From Patescibacteria group bacterium (lineage in GTDB: Bacteria; Patescibacteriota; Doudnabacteria; UBA920), in assembly GCA_023487095.1 (NCBI GenBank), contig JAMDEL010000083.1, forward strand, positions 1 through 6,718: a stretch of DNA of 6,718 bases, written 5' to 3'. The position numbers and the translations under genes are program-made. Below the pieces are notes generated by a model. That model did no database searches and had not been told where the DNA came from. It saw only the letters and a list, made by a program, of their open reading frames with translations. This document shows, in pieces, positions 1-4,768 of this stretch. How positions within the stretch are numbered: the stretch's first letter is position 1; every line of letters begins with the position of its first letter.

Positions 1-1
1 G

Positions 2-991
2 ATGATGCTTGAAAAGAAAGGCAAAGGCGCGGCAGTGCAGGGGATTGCTTACGCGCCCATGCCCAAGGGCGCGATTGTGGCGGATGCGGTGGCCGATGAG
101 AAAACTTTTTCTTATGTACTGAAACAGTCTTTGGAAAAACCGCAATTTGGGCGCATAAATTCCCGGTACGTGGTGGCCAGCTTGCCCGAGTCCAAGTCCT
201 TCGTGCGCGTTATCCAGGTGCCGCTTATGTCGGACAGCGAGATTGACGGGGCCGTGCCTTTTGAGGCGGAGAACTTCATTCCCATGCCGCTTGACCAGGT
301 ATATATGGATTGGCAGAAATTGGGCGTGGCCGGCGACAAGATAAATATCCTGATTATTGCTTCCCCGAAAGAATTTGTGGAGAATTATTTGAAAGTTTTG
401 GACAATGCGGGGTTAAAGCCTGTGGCCTTGGAAGCCGAATCGCAAAGCTGCCACCGGGCTTTGGTTGCCGCAGGCAGCAAAGAAACGGTGCTGCTTGCCG
501 ACTTGCAGGCTTTCCGAAGCACCTTGGTTATGGTGGAGCAGGGCCAGCCCCAATTTACTTCGTCTATCCCTATTGCCGGCAACGCATTTACGGAGGGCAT
601 AGCGCGCTCCTTAGGCGTTTCATCGGCTAAAGCCGAGGAGATAAAAAGAAAAGTTGGTTTTGCCAATACCGCAGATTACCCGAATATCCGCACCAGCCTT
701 TTGCCAATTTTAACCAACCTGGGGGCTGAGATAAAAAATGTCATCCGTTTCCACAACGAAAGGTCTTCCGTCCAGGTTGCCAAGGTGTTGCTCTGCGGGG
801 GGAGCGCCAGAATGGCCAACGTGGCGGAATTTTTAAACGGTGAAATGGCGGACATGGGGGTTAAGGTAGAATTGGGGCATCCATGGATTAATATGCCCAA
901 TATGAAAAAACCGCCCTTAAATGAAACCGATGCCCTGGGTTTTACCAAGGCGATCGGCCTCGGCCTCAGGGGCCTGGACATAAACATCTAA
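2..991 (+). CDS. pilM: PilM, type IV pilus assembly actin-like ATPase (5' partial)
   Basis: Cytoplasmic actin-fold ATPase of the type IV pilus inner-membrane platform; it recruits PilN through the PilN N-terminus. The 329 visible residues show PilM landmarks: a lysine-rich strand at the very start, the EAENFIPMPLDQV motif (88-100), LEAES (143-147), an actin-like phosphate loop ADLQAFRST (166-174, degenerate compared with the usual DIG-type loop), and the nucleotide-binding CGGSAR motif (265-270). The first phosphate loop (LGIDIGSSSIK-like), which PilM normally carries at its N-terminus, is absent. The frame is open to the window edge, so roughly 15-25 residues lie upstream and the ATG pair at positions 2-7 is probably internal. 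The TAA stop is 3 nt before pilN, so the two are probably translationally coupled. The identification is firm; the true start is not visible. Confidence 0.9.
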   Translation: MMLEKKGKGAAVQGIAYAPMPKGAIVADAVADEKTFSYVLKQSLEKPQFGRINSRYVVASLPESKSFVRVIQVPLMSDSEIDGAVPFEAENFIPMPLDQVYMDWQKLGVAGDKINILIIASPKEFVENYLKVLDNAGLKPVALEAESQSCHRALVAAGSKETVLLADLQAFRSTLVMVEQGQPQFTSSIPIAGNAFTEGIARSLGVSSAKAEEIKRKVGFANTADYPNIRTSLLPILTNLGAEIKNVIRFHNERSSVQVAKVLLCGGSARMANVAEFLNGEMADMGVKVELGHPWINMPNMKKPPLNETDALGFTKAIGLGLRGLDINI

Positions 992-994
992 AAT

Positions 995-1555
995 ATGAGC
1001 CAAAAAGTCATAAATTTATTACCCAAGTCTAGGCTTAAGGACCTTTACCAGGAAATGGTTTTTCACCGGCTTTTAAGCGCGGTCTGGCTGTCCGTATTCA
1101 GCTTCGTGGTGGTCATTGGCGTCCAGGTTTATGCCCAGTTTGAGCTGCAGCGCAGGGTTACCGATTACCAGGGCAGGCTTGACCAGGTCAAGCAGCAAGT
1201 AAACAAGAAAGAAAACTCTGACTTAAAAGCCCAGATTAAGGGCGTAAACAACCTGATTGCGGATTACAAAAACATGGGGGACGCCACGCCTAAGTTCTCG
1301 AAAGTCCTTATGGCTTTTTCAGTCTTGCCGCCGGACTCCGTAAGCATAAGTTCTTTGGTAATTGACCCGACCAAAAAAACCGTTGTTGTTTCAGGTTTCA
1401 GCCCAACCCGGGACGCGGTCTTGGATTTTTATAAGGCCATTAAGAACGATACCAAAAATTTCAAAAATGTAGACTACCCGTTGCAGCATATTGTCAGGCC
1501 CACTGAAGTGCCGTTCCAGTTTACTTTTTCAATTAACGATGAACTTTTGAAATAA
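995..1555 (+). CDS. pilN: PilN, type IV pilus inner-membrane platform protein
   Basis: Bitopic inner-membrane protein that links cytoplasmic PilM to PilO. The 186 residues start with a short cytoplasmic tail carrying INLLP (residues 6-10), the conserved PilN motif that docks into PilM. One membrane span follows (about 27-47), then a coiled coil (about 48-95), then a ferredoxin-like periplasmic domain with the LPPDSVSISSL strand (111-121) and a beta-alpha unit VVVSGFSPTRDAVLDFYKAI (130-149). Length and domain order are normal for PilN. The ATG lies 3 nt after the pilM stop. No Shine-Dalgarno is seen at normal spacing; the only purine-rich patch (AGGGG near 968) is too far away, so translation probably depends on coupling to pilM. 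pilO follows 7 nt after the stop. Confidence 0.9.
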   Translation: MSQKVINLLPKSRLKDLYQEMVFHRLLSAVWLSVFSFVVVIGVQVYAQFELQRRVTDYQGRLDQVKQQVNKKENSDLKAQIKGVNNLIADYKNMGDATPKFSKVLMAFSVLPPDSVSISSLVIDPTKKTVVVSGFSPTRDAVLDFYKAIKNDTKNFKNVDYPLQHIVRPTEVPFQFTFSINDELLK

Positions 1556-1562
1556 CCATATC

Positions 1563-2117
1563 ATGAAGCTCAAAAAGAACACCACCAAAATCTATGTGAC
1601 TCTGGCCGTATGGGCTTTTTTGACCGTGGGCATGTTTGTTTATGGCTTTAAAATAGTGGAAAATTCCAACACCCAGGCCCAGGCCAAGCTGGACACTTTA
1701 AACAGCGAGCTTTCCGCATTGCAAGCTGAGCGTGACAGTTTCAATAAGGCAAAAAAAGACCTGGATACTTTGGCGAGCAAAGATATGCAGCCTGAGGATT
1801 TTTACAGCAAAGATACGACTCTGGTAAACGAGATCCGGTTCTTTGAAGGCCTGGCCGACAGGGTGGGGATAAAAATGCAGCTTTCCGGGCCCAGCGGCAC
1901 GTCCCAGACCGCGCCTAAAGCTAAATCTTTAAGCGGGGAGATAATTTTGGTGCCGCTTAACATTTCAGTCAGCGGGCCTTTCCCCAAAGTGCTGGAATTC
2001 GCCCAGGCCATGGAAAACCTGCCTTTTGCCACTCAGACTAACGGTTTTACCTTGAGCACGCTTTCGGCTACTGAGGTCAGTGCCAATTTTGTGGGTAGTT
2101 TTTATTTAAGGAAATAA
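1563..2117 (+). CDS. pilO: PilO, type IV pilus inner-membrane platform protein
   Basis: PilN partner of the pilus alignment complex, 184 residues. Visible order: short basic cytoplasmic tail, one membrane span (about 9-31), a coiled coil (about 35-75), then a periplasmic ferredoxin-like domain (about 85-184). The strand-helix unit VPLNISVSGPFPKVLEFAQA (130-149) followed by ENLPF (151-155) is typical of PilO, where this helix takes part in PilN/PilO pairing. A serine/threonine/lysine-rich loop (109-124) interrupts the domain. The ATG follows the pilN stop by 7 nt, with no Shine-Dalgarno in CCATATC, another sign of coupled translation. Sequence in this family diverges strongly, so the call rests on topology, the short motif and gene order together. 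That combination is persuasive. Confidence 0.87.
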   Translation: MKLKKNTTKIYVTLAVWAFLTVGMFVYGFKIVENSNTQAQAKLDTLNSELSALQAERDSFNKAKKDLDTLASKDMQPEDFYSKDTTLVNEIRFFEGLADRVGIKMQLSGPSGTSQTAPKAKSLSGEIILVPLNISVSGPFPKVLEFAQAMENLPFATQTNGFTLSTLSATEVSANFVGSFYLRK

Positions 2118-2128
2118 TTTTTTGGAAT

Positions 2129-2434
2129 ATGGCCAACCTAAAAGTTGACACAAAAAATTTGTTTGAAAAGTTTTCCTCCGGCTTAAAGAAGCAGGCGGGG
2201 TCGCTTTTCTGGCTGGTCTTTTTAGGCATTTTGGCTTATGAATTTTTTGTAGCGCAACAGGCCTTGCAGGACGTGCTTTGGCCGACCGTTAAGGCGCCGC
2301 CGCTTAAGTCGGGGGTTGAAACCAAACTGAATTTTAGCGATTATGACCTGGTGGTGAAAAGAATCACGGATGCAAGAAATTACCAGCCCCAAACCCCGGA
2401 AGTCAAAAACCCGTTCCGTCCGTCCCAAAGATAA
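2129..2434 (+). CDS. Small single-span membrane protein ending the pilMNO operon, possible PilP/GspC-like N-terminal analogue
   Basis: A 101-residue protein with a basic, amphipathic N-terminus (1-24), one hydrophobic span (about 25-43), and a short external tail rich in proline and charge. I do not recognise the family from its body sequence. The gene stands where pilP is usually found, and the tail ends with KNPFRPSQR (93-101), which resembles the short (R/N)(D/N)PF.P segment near the N-terminus of mature PilP and related secretion proteins. Unlike PilP it has no lipobox cysteine and no C-terminal beta domain. A working reading is a reduced PilP/GspC-like linker that binds PilN/PilO, but this is inference. 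The ATG is 11 nt after the pilO stop. The AAGGA at 2108-2112 is about 16 nt away, too far for a standard ribosome binding site. The stop codon lies inside the operon terminator stem. Confidence 0.7.
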   Translation: MANLKVDTKNLFEKFSSGLKKQAGSLFWLVFLGILAYEFFVAQQALQDVLWPTVKAPPLKSGVETKLNFSDYDLVVKRITDARNYQPQTPEVKNPFRPSQR

Positions 2435-2457
2435 ACCCCCGTTTTCCGGGGGTTTTT
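2433..2457 (+). terminator. Intrinsic terminator of the pil operon
   Basis: A 9-bp stem, AAACCCCCG (2433-2441) with CGGGGGTTT (2447-2455), and a 5-nt loop TTTTC. The T run 2453-2457 starts within the 3' arm. The stem begins in the TAA stop codon of the preceding gene, so the operon ends without any 3' spacer. Confidence 0.85.
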
Positions 2458-2460
2458 AAA

Positions 2461-2490
2461 TTGGCCAAAGCAGGCCGATTTTTATATAAT
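2461..2490 (+). promoter_or_regulatory. Promoter of tRNA-Arg
   Basis: A -10 element TATAAT at 2485-2490 is a perfect consensus match. A -35-like TTGGCC at 2461-2466 (4 of 6) precedes it with an 18-bp spacer. The expected transcript start, about 2497, is a few bases before the mature tRNA 5' end at 2500. The promoter begins only 4 bp after the pil terminator T run, so the tRNA is expressed independently of the pil operon. Confidence 0.75.
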
Positions 2491-2499
2491 AACTGAGTT

Positions 2500-2576
2500 G
2501 CGCCCGTAGCTCATTTGGATAGAGCGCGTGGCTTCGAACCACGAGGTAGTAGGTTCAAATCCTGCCGGGCGCGCCA
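2500..2576 (+). tRNA. tRNA-Arg, anticodon TCG
   Basis: A 77-nt cloverleaf that can be folded completely: acceptor GCGCCCG/CGGGCGC, D stem GCTC/GAGC, anticodon stem CGTGG/CCACG with loop CTTCGAA, 5-nt variable loop AGGTA, T stem GTAGG/CCTGC with loop TTCAAAT, discriminator G, and an encoded CCA (2574-2576). The anticodon at loop positions 3-5 is TCG, which reads CGA arginine codons. A run of seven T residues at 2579-2585 follows almost at once and, with the shared hairpin downstream, probably ends transcription. Confidence 0.97.
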
Positions 2577-2620
2577 TATTTTTTTAAATTCGGGAGGGGT
2601 TCTTTGCCGGATTAAAAAGA

Positions 2621-2654
2621 AAAAAGTCGCCGACCAGTAAGTCCGCAACTTTTT
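2621..2654 (-). terminator. Intrinsic terminator of tRNA-Lys, probably bidirectional
   Basis: Between the convergent tRNAs, 2621-2634 pairs with 2641-2654: a 14-bp stem with one G-G mismatch and one G-T pair around a 6-nt loop. Read on the - strand, which is the direction of tRNA-Lys, the 3' arm runs into a long T tract (TTTTTTCTTTTT). On the + strand the 3' arm itself ends in five T residues, so it may also stop readthrough from tRNA-Arg. Confidence 0.8.
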
Positions 2655-2657
2655 CCT

Positions 2658-2733
2658 TGGTGGGTCGGGTGGGGATCGAACCCACGACACCCTGCTTAAG
2701 AGGCAGATGCTCTACCGACTGAGCTACCGACCC
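2658..2733 (-). tRNA. tRNA-Lys, anticodon CTT
   Basis: A 76-nt cloverleaf on the - strand: acceptor GGGTCGG/CCGACCC, D stem GCTC/GAGC, anticodon stem TCTGC/GCAGG (one T-G pair) with loop CTCTTAA, variable loop GTGTC, T stem GTGGG/CCCAC with loop TTCGATC, discriminator A, and an encoded CCA (2660-2658). The anticodon CTT reads AAG lysine codons. It points toward tRNA-Arg, with the hairpin at 2621-2654 between the two. Confidence 0.97.
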
Positions 2734-2749
2734 AAGACAAATTCCTACG

Positions 2750-2755
2750 TATTAT
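2750..2755 (+). promoter_or_regulatory. Possible divergent -10 element for holA
   Basis: The odd palindrome GTATTATAC (2749-2757) reads TATTAT on + and TATAAT on -. The + strand hexamer (5 of 6 matches) could start a holA transcript near 2762, about 27 nt before the ATG. No good + strand -35 box is seen; the right spacing falls inside the tRNA gene. This is therefore tentative. Confidence 0.4.
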
Positions 2756-2779
2756 ACAAGATTTTGAGTTTTTTTTCAA
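2751..2779 (-). promoter_or_regulatory. Promoter of tRNA-Lys
   Basis: On the - strand, -35 TTGAAA (2779-2774, 4 of 6), a 17-bp spacer and a perfect -10 TATAAT (2756-2751). The expected start, about 2744, is some ten bases before the mature 5' end at 2733. This is the best sigma70-type promoter match in the window. The -35 box lies only 10 bp from the holA start codon on the other strand. Confidence 0.85.
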
Positions 2780-2788
2780 GTCCCCGCT

Positions 2789-3052
2789 ATGCTTTATTTG
2801 CTTTTAGGCCAAGATGACTTTTCCAAAAGGGAATACCTGCAAGCTGCACACATAGCAGCTAAAGCAGGGGAGATTCAGGTTTTTTTGCCGGAAACCGAAG
2901 GTTTGTCCTGGCCGGCTTTTCTAAACCAGGACCTGTTTTCCAAACCCAAGACTTTTGTGGTTTCCGGCGGTTTTAAGTTTTTGGAAAAACAGCCGGGCGA
3001 TGCCGCCCCTGGAGGCTTTGGTGAAAAACCAGAATCTGGTTTTCTTGCTTGA
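2789..3052 (+). CDS. holA: DNA polymerase III delta subunit, N-terminal fragment before an apparent frameshift
   Basis: Opens with MLYLLLGQDDFSKREYL, the N-terminus of HolA, where G-(E/Q)-D-x-F stands in for the degenerate P-loop of this AAA+-like clamp-loader subunit. The family-like sequence runs through LFSKPKTFVVSGGFKFLEKQ (49-68) and about residue 73. After that the frame gives non-homologous residues and meets TGA at 3050-3052. The rest of the protein continues in the +1 frame (see next entry). Dropping one C from the run at 3006-3009 would give 332 residues, normal for HolA. The start is fixed by the family N-terminus; no Shine-Dalgarno is present in the CAAGTCCCCGCT leader. HolA opens the beta clamp and loads it on DNA with HolB and DnaX in the cytoplasm. 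It is essential in studied bacteria, so a sequencing or assembly error is as likely as real damage. Confidence 0.85.
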   Translation: MLYLLLGQDDFSKREYLQAAHIAAKAGEIQVFLPETEGLSWPAFLNQDLFSKPKTFVVSGGFKFLEKQPGDAAPGGFGEKPESGFLA

Positions 3053-3788
3053 AGAAAAATTGGACAAGCGGGGGGGCTTGGTTAAAAAAATGATCGGTTA
3101 CCCGGGGATTAGAATCGAGCAGTTCGATCTGCCCCATTTGAGAAAATATGACGACTGGATACAAAAGCGGGCAAAGCTTTTAGGCGGCGCTTTCAGCATT
3201 CCGGCAGCCGAGGCTTTGGCCAAAAAATTGGGCCGGGACGATTTCGAAGAAACTAAAATCCAGGGAAAAGTCATTGAAACCAAGGAAGTTTTTTCCTTAT
3301 GGCAGACGGACGCGGAAATTAGGAAGCTCCTTTCCCTGGCAAGCGGCAGGGAAGTGGCGCCCGAAGACGTGGAAAATTTGGTCCATGCGGAAGTTGAGGT
3401 GGACAGCATAGCAATAGCCAATGCCATTGCCGATAATGACCGGGAAAAAGCCCTGGCCTTGGTTGAAAATTTTTTGCGCGAATCCGCCGGAGCTGACCAG
3501 AAGGCTGGGGTTATCCAGCTTTCCGCCCTTTTATCCGAGCAGTTCAGGAATCTTGCCATTGTCCAGGATTTGGCTTCAAGGCGCATGCCGGAAGCTGAAA
3601 TTTTGGAGAAAACCGGCTGGAAACCCGGCCGGCTGTTTGTAATGAAAAAAATTGCCAGCCGTTTTCCGGCCCAGAAAGTTTGGCAAACCCTGGCCAAACT
3701 GGAAGCCTTGGATACCGAGCTAAAAACCTCCTCCACACCACCCCGCGTGCTTTTGGATTTAATCCTTTCCCAGTTATTGCTTAAGTGA
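2955..3788 (+). CDS. holA: DNA polymerase III delta subunit, C-terminal fragment after an apparent frameshift
   Basis: This open frame carries most of HolA. The stretch from the TTG at 2955 to about 3008 is out-of-frame sequence, not HolA. Homologous residues start around 3009 (LEALVKNQNLVFLLEEKLDKR, the end of the first clamp-loader domain). If the fragment is translated on its own, ATG at 3000 is the nearest standard start, without a ribosome binding site. A helical lid region follows (IQKRAKLLGGAFSIPAAEALAKKLG, the stretch usually found before domain II), then VAPEDVENLV, and then the C-terminal collar domain from about 3390: IANAIADNDREKALALVENF, an LLSEQFRNL helix, and the last helices DTELKTSSTPPRVLLDLIL. 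It ends at TGA 3786-3788. No clear terminator hairpin follows. The N-terminal 73 residues sit in the preceding frame. Confidence 0.85.
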   Translation: MWFPAVLSFWKNSRAMPPLEALVKNQNLVFLLEEKLDKRGGLVKKMIGYPGIRIEQFDLPHLRKYDDWIQKRAKLLGGAFSIPAAEALAKKLGRDDFEETKIQGKVIETKEVFSLWQTDAEIRKLLSLASGREVAPEDVENLVHAEVEVDSIAIANAIADNDREKALALVENFLRESAGADQKAGVIQLSALLSEQFRNLAIVQDLASRRMPEAEILEKTGWKPGRLFVMKKIASRFPAQKVWQTLAKLEALDTELKTSSTPPRVLLDLILSQLLLK

Positions 3789-3832
3789 AATAAAATTTTG
3801 CCAAAAGGGTAGTATTAGATGCAAACATTTAA

Positions 3833-3851
3833 GGTTACCCAATAATTAACC
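3833..3851. repeat. Inverted repeat over the -35 region (candidate operator)
   Basis: GGTTA (3833-3837), 9-nt spacer, TAACC (3847-3851). The arms pair perfectly. The site covers the -35 hexamer of the downstream gene and directly abuts a second inverted repeat. The arms are short, so on its own this site could be chance. Confidence 0.4.
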
Positions 3852-3862
3852 AATGCTATAAT
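3835..3862 (+). promoter_or_regulatory. Extended -10 promoter of the secreted repeat protein gene
   Basis: The -10 TATAAT at 3857-3862 is a perfect match and is preceded by TGC (3854-3856), the TGn of an extended -10. The -35 candidate TTACCC (3835-3840, 3 of 6) is weak, with a 16-bp spacer, which an extended -10 can tolerate. The expected start is near 3869, giving a leader of about 43 nt. Confidence 0.75.
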
Positions 3863-3874
3863 AGTAATAGCATT
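3852..3874. repeat. Inverted repeat over the -10 and start site (candidate operator)
   Basis: AATGCTAT (3852-3859), 7-nt spacer AATAGTA, ATAGCATT (3867-3874): perfect 8-bp arms. The repeat spans the -10 element and the predicted transcript start, a common position for a repressor site. No regulator gene is visible in the window to pair with it. Confidence 0.5.
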
Positions 3875-3880
3875 AAATAA

Positions 3881-3896
3881 ACCCCAAATTCGGGGT
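3881..3896 (+). promoter_or_regulatory. Leader hairpin next to the ribosome binding site
   Basis: ACCCC (3881-3885) pairs with GGGGT (3892-3896) around the loop AAATTC. It lies in the 5' leader, 4 nt before the AGGAG ribosome binding site (3901-3905), which stays outside the stem. It may stabilise the mRNA 5' end. No U run follows, so it is not a terminator. Confidence 0.45.
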
Positions 3897-3900
3897 GTGT

Positions 3901-3905
3901 AGGAG
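3901..3905 (+). promoter_or_regulatory. Ribosome binding site of the secreted repeat protein
   Basis: AGGAG, 6 nt before the ATG at 3912. It is the strongest Shine-Dalgarno in the window and fixes this start. It contrasts with pilN, pilO and holA, which have none at proper spacing. Confidence 0.8.
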
Positions 3906-3911
3906 AAAAAA

Positions 3912-4715
3912 ATGAACAAATTGCAGGTGGCGAAGATCGGAACCATGATAGCGGTTTCGGCCAGCCTAGCTTTTTCCGGATTGACGGCCTTTGCCGTGAC
4001 TTCGGATACCAACTCGGCCAGCCAGTCCAAGACTGAACGCCAGGCTTTATTTGAGCAGCAGAAAGCCGAGAGGGAAAAACAGAGAGAAGAACAGAAAGCC
4101 AAGGTGAAGCAGCGAACGGAAGACCTTAAACAGTGCCGAGCAGGCGGCGAGCAGGCGCGCCAGGCTTATCGGGAAACGGTTAAGGCCAATGACAAGACTT
4201 ACCTTGAAGCCACCAAGGACGCGAGAGAGTTATACAGAAATACAACAGCTTCCAGCACGGAAACATATTTAAAGGCGATTAAGGCAGCCAGGGACATACG
4301 AAAGGCGGCTTTGGATAGCGCGCAAGGTGTTTATAAGGCAGCTTTGGATGCTGCGAAGTCAGCTAGAGACACTGCCATTGCCAGTGCGGCCACCACTTCC
4401 CCTGAGGTGTTAAATCCTATTCGCGAGACGTACCGAAATTCAGTGAAAACAGCACAGGAGGCCAGGAAAACTTCAATAAAATCAGCCAATGATGCTTATA
4501 AGACAGCTGTCCAGGCAGCTTTAGACGCCAGAAAGTCGGCAAATAAGGCAGCTTTAGACGCCAGGAACAGCACTATCAAAACAGTTCTGGGAACTAGGAC
4601 GGAAGGTAACAAGGCTGCTTTAAATACGCGCGATACGAGCATTAAGAACGCTTGGGCTCCCTGCCAGACCGCTCCGACCACAAGCGGCGGCGCGTCGACC
4701 TCGACTCCGCAGTAA
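3912..4715 (+). CDS. Secreted alanine/lysine-rich protein with 11-residue helical repeats, unknown function
   Basis: I do not recognise this 267-residue protein. Residues 1-28 form a Sec signal peptide (basic start, hydrophobic core 9-24, likely cleavage after AFA at 26-28); no lipobox cysteine follows. Residues 36-74 are a highly charged Glu/Lys/Gln/Arg helix. Residues 78-154 are seven 11-residue units, 155-168 a 14-residue linker containing SPEVLNP, and 169-245 seven more 11-residue units, often with Ala-Arg at unit positions 5-6 (for example AALDARKSANK). The tail (252-267) is low-complexity Thr/Ser/Gly. The only cysteines, C75 and C251, flank the repeat block, and their midpoint falls in the hinge. 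The repeats suggest long right-handed or alternating coiled coils, as in hendecad rods or LEA-like proteins. It is probably exported and may form a rod or hairpin at the cell surface. Own promoter and terminator: a single-gene unit. Confidence 0.8.
   Translation: MNKLQVAKIGTMIAVSASLAFSGLTAFAVTSDTNSASQSKTERQALFEQQKAEREKQREEQKAKVKQRTEDLKQCRAGGEQARQAYRETVKANDKTYLEATKDARELYRNTTASSTETYLKAIKAARDIRKAALDSAQGVYKAALDAAKSARDTAIASAATTSPEVLNPIRETYRNSVKTAQEARKTSIKSANDAYKTAVQAALDARKSANKAALDARNSTIKTVLGTRTEGNKAALNTRDTSIKNAWAPCQTAPTTSGGASTSTPQ
4513..4564 (+). repeat. Exact 19-bp direct repeat inside the repeat-protein gene
   Basis: AGGCAGCTTTAGACGCCAG occurs at 4513-4531 and again at 4546-4564. The offset is 33 bp, exactly one 11-codon repeat unit. 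Related but diverged copies are seen near 4335 (AAGGCAGCTTTGGATGC) and 4610 (AAGGCTGCTTTAAATACG). The repeat array therefore grew, at least in part, by in-frame duplication of 33-bp units. Confidence 0.8.
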
Positions 4716-4725
4716 GCTAAATTTA

Positions 4726-4761
4726 AAAACCCCCGTCCCGATGAATCGGGACGGGGGTTTT
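4726..4761. terminator. Bidirectional intrinsic terminator between the repeat-protein gene and typA
   Basis: A perfect 16-bp stem, 4726-4741 with 4746-4761, and tetraloop TGAA. On + it ends in TTTTATTTT; on - it ends in TTTTTAAATTT. It is 10 nt after the stop of the repeat-protein gene and 7 nt after the typA stop, so it serves both convergent genes. Its CCCCCG/CGGGGG core matches that of the pil terminator. Confidence 0.93.
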
Positions 4762-4768
4762 ATTTTGC

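Noticed and set aside
2463..2476. GGCC-AAAGCA-GGCC repeat as an operator for tRNA-Arg
   Set aside because: The arms are only 4 bp and GGCC is self-complementary, so chance is likely. The site mostly reflects the -35 neighbourhood.
3000..3052. Programmed frameshifting in holA
   Set aside because: The local codons GCC CCT GGA do not form a known +1 slippery site. There is no upstream Shine-Dalgarno-like stimulator or obvious pseudoknot, and HolA is not a known recoded gene. A one-base error or mutation is simpler.
3050..3052. Alternative code in which TGA is glycine, as in some CPR lineages
   Set aside because: Reading through this TGA stays in the wrong frame and does not restore HolA. TGA also ends HolA correctly at 3786-3788, and other genes end in TAA or TAG, so the standard bacterial code fits.
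3098..3736. A 212-codon open frame on the - strand opposite holA
   Set aside because: It is serine-rich sequence with no recognisable domain, lies fully antisense to a clear HolA, and has no promoter or ribosome binding site. It is a shadow of the + strand codon bias.
3789..3832. Terminator after holA
   Set aside because: Only the tiny TTTTG-C-CAAAA dyad is present, without a GC-rich stem or T run, so no terminator can be supported.
4250..4660. CRISPR-like array because of regular short repeats
   Set aside because: The period is 33 bp with no conserved repeat and spacer alternation. It is in frame with a coding sequence and explained by 11-residue protein repeats.
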